The notes under the pieces are model-generated. The model had not been told where the DNA came from and did no database searches. It was given only the letters and a program-made list of their open reading frames with translations. Shown here piece after piece: positions 6,369 through 12,121 of a stretch of 12,121 nt of DNA. Both the position numbers and the translations under genes were made by a program. Each line of letters opens with the position of its first letter. The stretch's first letter is position 1. This stretch comes from Ochromonadaceae sp. CCMP2298 (taxonomy: Eukaryota > Sar > Synurophyceae > Ochromonadales > Ochromonadaceae), in NCBI GenBank assembly GCA_026770595.1, contig MU634448.1:1-12121 (forward strand). The letters run 5' to 3'.

Positions 6369-7970
6369 CTACTCAAAGTACGTCACTGCGTACTCTTCCT
6401 CGTCTTCCTCAACAGAGGCTGTTTCGGCGTCTGGTCCCTCAGCCATCTCCACGGCCGCTACCACTGGTGCTGGTACAGCCATTGCCGCCGCTAGTGCCGC
6501 AGCAGCTGCCATCGCAGCCATCGCGGCCACCGCAGCTGCCGCGGCTGCTTCAGCCTCAGCCAGGCGACGCGCCAGGCTATACATTACGTACCGGAAGTCG
6601 AACCGCTGCTCGTACCAGTAGTTGACAGACACGGTATGGCAGCGCTGCGATACGCGGTGGTACCACATAGCGGGTATGTACAGCACTTCGCCTGCGCGCA
6701 CGTCGCAGCGGATAGCGTGTGTGTGCCCTGCTCCTGTATCCGCCCCTGTATCCGCCCCTGTGTCAGCGTCTGTGGCTTTGTCTGTGTCAGGATCGTAGCG
6801 CATCCACGTCAGCGAGGGGGGGTCCTCTGGGCTCCTCACCAGCTCCAGCTCCAGACCCTCTATGTCGATGCTTTCCCCCGCCCTTACCCCCGCCCCTACC
6901 CCCGCCCCTGCCTCTGTTTCTGCCTCTGCCGCTGCCTGTAGACCAGCACCGCGCTGCTTCCTGCTCTTTACGGCGTACCGTAATGTGGGATACTCTCTTT
7001 CGCCCCGGAAAGTGCCCCCGTCCTCACCCTCGTCTCCGCCCCCAGCGCCTGCGTTCTCGGCCCCGTGCAGCAGGAAGGCAACGTCAGTGGGCGGCAGTAG
7101 CGTGAAGGTCTTGCAGCCCGAGACCACCGCGTACATGTTTTCGAAGTGGTCTTTGTGCATGGAGGAGACAGAGCGCTCGTCGCCGATCCACAGGTTCAGT
7201 GCCTCTAGCGCGCTCGCCTCCGCTCCCGCCTCCACTCCCGTCCCGACTCCCGTGCCTGTCCCTGCTCCCGCGCCTGTTCTGAAGGCTGCCTCTGCGAGCG
7301 GCAGTGTGTGTTGTATGTCTGGAAGCAGCTCTGGCATGCTTTGGCGCAGGTTATCGTTCTGCTGGGAGAGATAGGGAACCACGGGTGCGCTGGCGCCACT
7401 AGCACTGCCGCTACCTCTTCCATTGGCACTGCGATTGCCACTGCTCGCCTGCCTCTGTCCCTGCCCCTGTTGCCGCTCCTGCCCCTGCTTCCTTTGTCTT
7501 AGAAGGTTGTGGAAGTCCCTAAGTGGCATCTGCACCTCCGCGGGGTACACCATGAAGTGCTTTCTACGCACTGGTAAGAGGGGCCCCACTCCCTCCGATC
7601 CCCCTTCCGCCTCACCCACCCCCTCCCTCTGCCCCTGCTTGTGCCTCTGCAAGAAAACGTCCTTCACACAGTCACCGTGGCCGTCCGGCGTGAGGTTTAC
7701 TCCAACTGGCCTGTCCCCCACCCTCTCTTCCAGGTAGGCTGGATCACCCCAAAGTCGCAGGGCGGGCCATTCGTCTATCATGCCTGTGATGATCACTGGG
7801 TGGTAGCGTCCCACAGCCTCCCGCAGGAACTCCTCTGGGCTGGGATTGTGCAGCACGGGTACCCGAAAGTCTACCCAGTAGTCGCCTGTGTCCTCAGATA
7901 GACCCCGCATCGCGGCGCGCACTCCGTCCAGAGCTGGAGCCCCCACAGTCCCATTAGCCCTGTCGCCCAT
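6369..7970 (-). CDS. JMJD7: JMJD7-like JmjC-domain 2-oxoglutarate oxygenase
   Basis: Intronless, 533 residues from the ATG at 7970 (G at -3, G at +4). The frame stays open upstream to a GTG at 8036, but 7970 is the only ATG before the conserved N-terminus. It follows human JMJD7 block by block: RYHPVIITGMIDEWPA, VGVNLTPDGHGD, PYLSQQNDNL, LWIGDERSVSSMHKDHFENMY, GCKTFTLLPPTD, RAGEVLYIPAMWYHRV and NYWYEQRFDF. The Fe(II) triad is H272, D274, H438, and K287 fits the 2-oxoglutarate-binding lysine, so the enzyme should be active. Human JMJD7 is a lysyl (3S)-hydroxylase of the translation-associated GTPases DRG1/DRG2; the same role here is inferred. It is much longer than the human protein (about 316 residues) because Gly/Ala/Gln/Thr-rich inserts sit between the conserved blocks (about 110-136, 159-197, 232-252, 304-330, 338-368, 398-416) and an Ala-rich stretch follows the catalytic core. 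MED11 lies 62 nt upstream on the same strand. Confidence 0.88.
   Translation of the reverse strand: MGDRANGTVGAPALDGVRAAMRGLSEDTGDYWVDFRVPVLHNPSPEEFLREAVGRYHPVIITGMIDEWPALRLWGDPAYLEERVGDRPVGVNLTPDGHGDCVKDVFLQRHKQGQREGVGEAEGGSEGVGPLLPVRRKHFMVYPAEVQMPLRDFHNLLRQRKQGQERQQGQGQRQASSGNRSANGRGSGSASGASAPVVPYLSQQNDNLRQSMPELLPDIQHTLPLAEAAFRTGAGAGTGTGVGTGVEAGAEASALEALNLWIGDERSVSSMHKDHFENMYAVVSGCKTFTLLPPTDVAFLLHGAENAGAGGGDEGEDGGTFRGEREYPTLRYAVKSRKQRGAGLQAAAEAETEAGAGVGAGVRAGESIDIEGLELELVRSPEDPPSLTWMRYDPDTDKATDADTGADTGADTGAGHTHAIRCDVRAGEVLYIPAMWYHRVSQRCHTVSVNYWYEQRFDFRYVMYSLARRLAEAEAAAAAAVAAMAAMAAAAALAAAMAVPAPVVAAVEMAEGPDAETASVEEDEEEYAVTYFE
6727..6783 (-). repeat. In-frame coding repeat (Asp-Thr-Gly-Ala units) in the JMJD7-like gene
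   Basis: The minus strand encodes a run of DADTGADTGADTGAG from near-identical 12-bp units (plus strand CCTGTATCCGCC and variants). It forms the insert just before the second iron-binding histidine block. Confidence 0.7.
6874..6935 (-). repeat. In-frame coding repeat (Gly-Ala/Gly-Val/Glu-Ala) in the JMJD7-like gene
   Basis: On the plus strand this is a degenerate CCCCCGCCCCTR tandem array; on the coding strand it gives AEAETEAGAGVGAGVRAGE. It is a simple-sequence expansion in a surface loop between conserved JmjC blocks. Confidence 0.7.
7213..7279 (-). repeat. In-frame coding repeat (Gly-Thr/Gly-Val/Gly-Ala) in the JMJD7-like gene
   Basis: A second degenerate hexamer array on the coding strand gives RTGAGAGTGTGVGTGVEAGAE, inserted just before the LWIGD block. 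Unit content is like the 6874-6935 array, so both probably arose by the same slippage process. Confidence 0.7.
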
Positions 7971-8032
7971 GTCTCTATTCCAAAAGTATTCGGTTCGCCT
8001 TCTTCGCTTCAATCGCTGTCCAGATGTCCCCG

Positions 8033-8344
8033 TCACTCCAGTACGTCCAGAGCACTCAGGGCCTTCTCAACCTCGGACTGCCTCGCAGACTCGCCCGGGG
8101 CCTCTGCCTGGGTCGGGCCGATCACGTCGACGTTGCTGATGATGCTCTGCCGCACGGTCTTGAGCGACTCGAGAAATTCCGCGGAGAGCTGCTGCAGCTT
8201 GGCGGGGTCGGAGAAGGGCAGCTGCTCGAGCTCCTGGCAAGTCGCGGTGGAGAGCTGCAGGATTTTGCAGACCTGCTCCTCGGCCTCCGCAAGCTGCTGC
8301 AGCCTCACCTCTGCAGGCACCGATTCAGACTTCGCTCTATCCAT
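8033..8344 (-). CDS. MED11: Mediator complex subunit 11 (MED11)
   Basis: The gene is intronless, 103 residues, from an ATG at 8344 with A at -3 and G at +4. A longer frame to 8491 begins from a non-ATG codon and adds nothing conserved. The body is helical and coiled-coil prone: RLQQLAEAEEQVCKILQLS, then a C-x-ELEQLPFSDP turn, then EFLESLKTVRQSI. This spacing matches MED11 of plants and animals (RLxxLxxxExxIxxxLxxA...EL...F..SI/V). The family length, about 100-120 residues, also fits. MED11 pairs with MED22 and belongs to the Mediator head module, which supports RNA polymerase II initiation in the nucleus. It is divergent from ORC1 and upstream of the JMJD7-like gene on the same strand. As a short coiled coil it could be mistaken for another helical protein, so confidence is moderate. 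Confidence 0.75.
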   Translation of the reverse strand: MDRAKSESVPAEVRLQQLAEAEEQVCKILQLSTATCQELEQLPFSDPAKLQQLSAEFLESLKTVRQSIISNVDVIGPTQAEAPGESARQSEVEKALSALDVLE

Positions 8345-8709
8345 GCTCGGTATGAACCAAGCTTTAAGTGGGAGAGGGGCTTGGGCAGTCGTGATAGGGT
8401 GGGGCGCGACTCCCAAGCCCTTGGACAGGGAGCTCACCCACTTTGAGATTGAGCATACCCTAGCATGGAAAATAACACAAACTGGCGTCATTTATGTTAT
8501 AAAACTCAGCAAACAGAGCCTATAATGTGCAAAAAATTCGAACGGAGAGAAAAGGCCACAATTACAGCCTGCTGAGGGGCTAGTCTCACTTCTGCATCCA
8601 AACCCCGCAGGCAGTGTGCGCACCGACAGCGAGGGAAAGCCCTCGCAAATTGCACCGCAAGTGTCGGGGGAGCTGACTATCTGCGGACGCGCACCCGGTC
8701 GTCCACAAG
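8345..8709. promoter_or_regulatory. Divergent promoter region between MED11 and ORC1
   Basis: These 365 bp separate the outward-facing MED11 and ORC1 start codons. Two inverted repeats are visible: GGGCTTGGG (8377-8385) with CCCAAGCCC (8412-8420) in the MED11 leader side, and GCGAGGG (8629-8635) with CCCTCGC (8640-8646) about 65 nt before the ORC1 ATG. A TATAAAA-like stretch occurs near 8496. No classical E2F site, as expected for some ORC1 promoters, is visible. Confidence 0.5.
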
Positions 8710-10992
8710 ATGCAGGTGCAGATGCTGGTGGAGGATGAGCCAGACATCGAGTGCAGCGGACTGGGCGAGCCGATTTTCACAGACCAGGACGGCAACAAGT
8801 TCTTCACATCCTACAGCGCGAGCGACCTGGTGGTTCGGCTGTGCGAATGCGTGCGCGTGGCTCTCGCAGACGACGACATCGAGAACCAGAAGGCCTTCGC
8901 CTTCGGGCAGGTGCTGGCCATCTACGAGGACAGCTCTGAGCAGCTGTATATTGAGGTGCGGTGGTTCAGCCAGGGCAGCGAGATCACGGCCGCGCACCGA
9001 AAAATGTAAGAGCCAGAGGCCTCCCAGCCATTGCAGCCCCACCCCCTGCCTGTCCGCCCTGCACTATGATGTGACGCCGCATCTCCACTACACCTAACGG
9101 CAACTCCCTACCCTGCACTCCTGCACTCCTGCACCCTGCACCCTGCACCCTGCACCCTTTAACATGACACATGCATCCCTGCACCCCCTGCACCCAACCC
9201 CTCCCCAGCATCAACCCTTTGCCCAACGAGCTCATCGAGTCCGACTGCCTGGACGACATACCCGCCGGCTCCGTGGTCGAGGTGGTGGATATAAAAGGCG
9301 CAGACCCGGGCAAGGGCCGACTCGGTACGTACTATGTTGTGCGCTTCCTAGAGTCCCGGGCCTCCCAGACCTTGCAGAAGGTAGCAGCGCCTAGCCTGCA
9401 GCAGCGCGGCCTCAGCTACTCCCACTACCGCTACGCCTACCTGGAGTTGGCCTCGAAGACGGAGCAGCTCACTGACCCCTTCTCTCTAGCTATCCAGCGC
9501 CTGCATATCTCCGTCATCCCCGCCTCCCTACCCTGCCGCTCCTTCCAGCGCACCACGGTAGAGGACTACATCCGAGGGGGCCTGGATGCCGCCTCCACCA
9601 AGCCTTTGTACATCTGCGGCATGACGGGTACAGGCAAGACAGCCACTGTGCTGGCCAGCGTGGAGGCACTAAGGAAGCAGGCGCAGAGCGGCAAGCTGGC
9701 TGACTTCAATTTTATCGAAATAAACTGCCTAAAGCTCAAGTGCCCCACTGACGCATGTAAGTCCCCCAAATGCCCCCCGCTCGCTACCGCCCCCGCATCT
9801 CCCACTCGCCACCCCCGATCCTCACCCCCTGGCTCCCCACCCCACTCCACCCCGCACTCCCCCTTTAAAACACCCCTCAGACACGCTGCTCTGGCGCGGC
9901 CTCACCGGCGTGTACCTGCCCGCCAAGTCTGCGCACAAGCGCCTGCTGCAGCACTTCGACGGCACAGAGCGACGGGGCGGCCCGGGGGGTAGCGCGGGCG
10001 GGACTGTGACTGTCTGCCTGGTTGACGAGATGGACTACCTCCTCACTCGTAATTTCGAGATCATCTACTACTTCTACTCCCTCCCCTACGTGGCGCACTC
10101 CCGCTTCGTGCTCGTGGGCATCGCAAACACCTTCGACCTGCCCGAGCGCCTCTCTACCCGCCTCAGCTCGCGCGCAGCAGAGGTCGGCATATCGCGGCTC
10201 ATCTTCGAGCCCTACAACCACGAGCAGATCAAGGAGATTTTGGAGAAGCGTCTGTCAGAATTGGACCTTAAAGCAATCGACAGCAGGGCGAGAGAATTCA
10301 TAGCACGCAAGGCCGCAGCAGTGGCGGGGGATCTGCGCGCAGCACTGAGGATATGCCAGCGCACGGTGGAGAAGTACAGGGACCTGTCCCAGGAAATGGA
10401 CATGCTAGCCAAGGCCAAGAAATCACGGGGTGGGGGTGGGGGTGGGGGTGCGAGCATCGGGTTCAAGGAGATAATCGGCATCGCCAAGGAGGCCGTAGAT
10501 GGGTACAAGACCACGCCCTTTCTCGCAACCGCTGCTAGAGCTTGTCAGCTAGACAAGGCTTTGCTGGTGGTGATGGGGCGGCATAGGCAGCAGGTGACAG
10601 GGGGAGAGGGGGAGTCTCCAGAGGCCAGCATGACGTGCGACAGCATATGGGAGCGCCTGCACGATCTGCTGCAGAAGATCGAAGCAGAGAGGTACTTCGT
10701 GGGGGGCGGTGACAAAGGACCGGGAACTGGTGTTGCGGTCGTCGGGGTGTGTGTGGATGCGGGTGCGGGCGTGGGGGGCATCGCGCATCTGCACCTGCAC
10801 GCGCCCCCTTTCGCCGTGTTCACGCAGGCCCTGGCGCGTCTGTGCCGCCACGGCATCGTACTACAGGCGCCCTCGTGGAAGCTCCTGGGCGGCCCGCGCT
10901 CGCTGCTCTACTCTCTGCACTGCAACTTTTCCTATAGTGACCTGCTGGCGGCGTTAGCAGGAGACCCGCTGTTCAAGTTTGGTCTCGCATAA
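8710..10992 (+). CDS. ORC1: Origin recognition complex subunit 1
   Basis: Three exons, 8710-9005, 9209-9756 and 9881-10992; the introns (203 and 124 bp) start GTAAGA and GTAAGT and end CCCCAG and CCTCAG. The joined product is 651 residues. Residues about 20-146 form a BAH domain (VRLCECVRVAL, GQVLAIYED, IEVRWFSQGSEI, then PNELIESDCLDDIP after the first splice). The AAA+ ATPase begins near 197 (RLHISVIPASLPCR): Walker A G236-M-T-G-T-G-K242-T243, Walker B VCLVDEMDYL with D330-E331, and sensor 1 at N364 (GIANTFDLPERL). FEPYNHEQIKEIL then opens the lid, and a winged helix ends the protein. ORC1 is the ATP-binding subunit of ORC, which marks origins and loads MCM2-7; the BAH domain in animals reads H4K20me2. 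This copy lacks any long N-terminal extension or PHD finger, has only about 50 residues between BAH and AAA+, and carries a Gly-rich run (about 486-492). Family identity is firm. Confidence 0.94.
9112..9157 (+). repeat. Tandem CCTGCACY repeat in ORC1 intron 1
   Basis: Two 8-bp CCTGCACT units are followed by four 7-bp CCTGCAC units, with related CCTGCACCC copies nearer the 3' splice site. It is an intronic microsatellite. Confidence 0.8.
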
Positions 10993-11357
10993 AACCCATT
11001 TAGCCTTTCTTAAAAACCCTTTGTATAAATATGCTCCCATGCGGGGGCACCGTGTACCATGAAATAATGGGAATTGCGGAACATACATGTATTTTAATGA
11101 TTAATTAATGCGCTTTCAATCGAACAGGGACGAAGAAAGGCTTTCCAACCCGGCCGGGGAAGAGTCGTTCTTTCTCTATTTCCCCACAATCGTTCCACAG
11201 GTTTCGAATTTTTCCCTTAATATTTGGTGAGGTCAAAATAGTCAGTGCCAGCAAGCCTGGCCTTTGCCGAAAAGCCCGACCTCGTCAAGAATGCGAGAAA
11301 ACAGCATAAACAGCGCCTAAATAGACGAGAAGATACAAACGGGGACGTCTATACCTT
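10993..11357. other. Gene-free spacer downstream of ORC1
   Basis: After the ORC1 stop the composition becomes AT-richer, and I see no ORF with coding character on either strand. TGTATAAATA at about 11021 may take part in ORC1 3' end formation. Nothing else is recognised. Confidence 0.4.
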
Positions 11358-11589
11358 CTAATCCTGATCATTTCATGCATTATAATAACACCATTTTAGT
11401 GAACTAATATGATAATTGCGCATCTAATACATATATTTTTATGTGCTAAATATTATATTTGGTTTGATTTTGTTTTGACTTTTTTTTTATATATAATATT
11501 TTGCAGATAAAAATAAATGTATTAGATGCGCAATTATCATATTAGTTAACTAGAATGGTGTTACTAATGCATGAAATGATCAGGCTTAG
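11358..11589. mobile_element. MITE-like foldback element (near-complete palindrome of about 230 bp)
   Basis: The outer arms begin CTAATCCTGATCATTTCATG on the left and are matched by the reverse complement on the right, ending at 11589. Arms run roughly 11358-11458 and 11489-11589, leaving an AT-rich loop of about 30 nt. The best block (11402-11432 against 11517-11547) is identical over 31 bp; elsewhere there are scattered mismatches and a 2-nt indel. It carries no coding capacity and is much more AT-rich than the genes. No exact target-site duplication is evident. A MITE or foldback transposon is the simplest reading; a small-RNA hairpin gene is the alternative. Confidence 0.6.
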
Positions 11590-11656
11590 GGGCCAGTCAC
11601 ACAGAAACGACAAATTTCCAAGTCAAAATCAAAGAAATTCCCCTCCAGGTTTTTGA

Positions 11657-11749
11657 CTGTCGCCGACAGGGTCACACTGTCGGCAAAAAGGCGCCAGACT
11701 ATTGCGGGACAAAAAAGCTGTCCCGCAATAGTCTGGCGCCTTTTTGCCG
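11657..11749. repeat. Nested palindromes with a perfect 31-bp-arm hairpin
   Basis: The arms 11681-11711 and 11719-11749 are perfect reverse complements around a 7-nt spacer AAAAAGC; the arm begins CGGCAAAAAGGCGCCAGACT. Just upstream GCCGACAG (11662-11669) pairs with CTGTCGGC (11677-11684), whose last four bases are shared with the large left arm, so the two stems exclude each other. CTGTCGCCGACAG (11657-11669) is also palindromic around its central base. Confidence 0.85.
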
Positions 11750-11754
11750 TATTT

Positions 11755-11828
11755 GGCTGTGCCTTGTGCCAATTAATAAAATGGCTCTTTTGAGGGGTTT
11801 GAAAGTGCGATTGGCACACAACAGAGCC
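11755..11828. repeat. Inverted repeat enclosing the first ATG of the right-edge ORF
   Basis: Bases 11755-11773 and 11810-11828 match as reverse complements at 15 of 19 positions, with a perfect 9-bp core (TGTGCCAAT at 11765-11773, ATTGGCACA at 11810-11818). The 36-nt spacer holds the ATG at 11781. Confidence 0.6.
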
Positions 11829-12121
11829 TTCTGGGCCGCAACTCTCACATACTTTACCATGAACGACGAGAACGATGCTCCTGCGAGTTCGCTCAACAGC
11901 ACCCCCGACAGCATCGACGGGTTTGGGGGGCTGTTCGACGGCATCGAACCAGATTACATCCTCGCACACCTCGTCATCCTCGAGCCAGTTGATACTCTGA
12001 ACGGGAAGAAGTTCTGGAAGACCTTCACGAGTTGGGAAAAGCTCACGGCTGACCAGCGCAGTAAGGTGCGATCGTTTTGGGCTGTGCAGCTCTCGAATGA
12101 TGCCAAAGCTCGTGTGGTGGC
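11781..12121 (+). CDS. Unrecognised protein, N-terminal part only (3' end outside window)
   Basis: An open frame runs from the ATG at 11781 to the window end without a stop (113 codons). The second in-frame ATG at 11859 (A at -3) begins MNDENDAPASSLNSTPD and may be the real start, because the first 26 codons lie in and just after the inverted repeat. The readable part is an acidic, Ser/Asp-rich start followed by an aromatic, charged segment (KKFWKTFTSWEKLTADQRSK, then FWAVQLSNDAKARVV). The base composition looks like coding DNA from about 11855. I do not recognise a family. Its place directly after a foldback element and tall palindromes suggests a mobile-element protein, but that is inference. 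The opposite-strand frame 11586-11969 has no convincing features. Confidence 0.4.
   Translation, partial: MALLRGLKVRLAHNRAFWAATLTYFTMNDENDAPASSLNSTPDSIDGFGGLFDGIEPDYILAHLVILEPVDTLNGKKFWKTFTSWEKLTADQRSKVRSFWAVQLSNDAKARVV

Noticed and set aside
6636-7374. Plus-strand Pro/Cys-rich frames opposite the JMJD7-like gene
   Set aside because: They are complements of the Gly/Ala-rich JmjC inserts. The minus strand has the full set of catalytic motifs.
7971-8036. N-terminal extension of the JMJD7-like protein from a GTG at 8036
   Set aside because: It would overlap the MED11 stop codon, uses a non-ATG start, and adds no conserved residues. The ATG at 7970 has a good context.
8345-8491. Longer MED11 start back to 8491
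   Set aside because: The extra 49 residues start at a non-ATG codon and precede the well-placed ATG at 8344. Family length fits the short form.
9112-9203. Repeated short motif in ORC1 intron 1 as a possible CRISPR-like array
   Set aside because: Units are 7-8 bp with no spacers. It is an intronic microsatellite in a eukaryotic gene.
10993-11357. tRNA or other structured RNA gene downstream of ORC1
   Set aside because: I found no cloverleaf, no A/B box pair and no recognisable RNA family in this spacer.
11586-11969. Minus-strand 127-residue frame across the palindromes
   Set aside because: It runs through the perfect hairpin and ends at the edge of the foldback element; no domain is visible, and the plus-strand frame has better coding character.

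Overview
The window is nuclear DNA of a eukaryote, most likely a GC-rich unicellular alga. Genes are split by short GT-AG introns (five inferred, 124 to 203 bp), and the products are eukaryotic: ORC1, Mediator subunit 11, ADF/cofilin, a JMJD7-type JmjC oxygenase. The MED11 protein and the nickel/cobalt-transporter-like protein look closest to plant and algal forms, and two genes have a TGTAA motif downstream of the stop. A green-lineage alga is therefore the favoured guess, but this is not proven from the sequence alone.

Layout from left to right. (1) Minus strand, 1-2322: a 774-codon open frame that runs off the left edge. It encodes a membrane-anchored protein with a PAN/apple-like cysteine cluster and the start of a GH95 (alpha-L-fucosidase/galactosidase type) domain. 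(2) Plus strand, 2805-4166: a two-exon NiCoT/HupE-like metal permease, divergent from the first gene. (3) Minus strand, 4307-4916: two-exon ADF/cofilin. (4) Plus strand, 5242-6103: two-exon FKBP prolyl isomerase with a bacterial-type FKBP_N domain and a basic N-terminal leader. (5) Minus strand, 6369-7970: intronless JMJD7-like oxygenase swollen by low-complexity inserts. (6) Minus strand, 8033-8344: MED11, only 62 nt upstream of the JMJD7-like gene on the same strand. (7) Plus strand, 8710-10992: three-exon compact ORC1 (BAH, AAA+, winged helix). (8) 10993-12121: gene-poor, locally AT-rich tail with a roughly 230-bp foldback/MITE-like palindrome, a perfect 31-bp-arm hairpin, another inverted repeat, and the start of an unrecognised ORF that runs off the right edge. 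This last part looks like mobile-element territory.

The seven core genes form an alternating, very compact array: head-to-head pairs share 325-482 bp promoters and tail-to-tail pairs are separated by 140-265 bp. They are not a pathway. They are housekeeping genes of replication, transcription, cytoskeleton, folding, metal transport and glycan handling. Gly/Ala/Glu/Gln low-complexity coding repeats, C-rich on the plus strand, have expanded in both the GH95-like and the JMJD7-like genes, but hardly at all in cofilin, FKBP or MED11.

I did not find a convincing new multi-gene system. The items most worth a second look are the membrane-anchored PAN-GH95 architecture, the MED11-JMJD7 pair as a candidate dicistron, the stripped-down ORC1, and the nested palindromes in front of the right-edge ORF.
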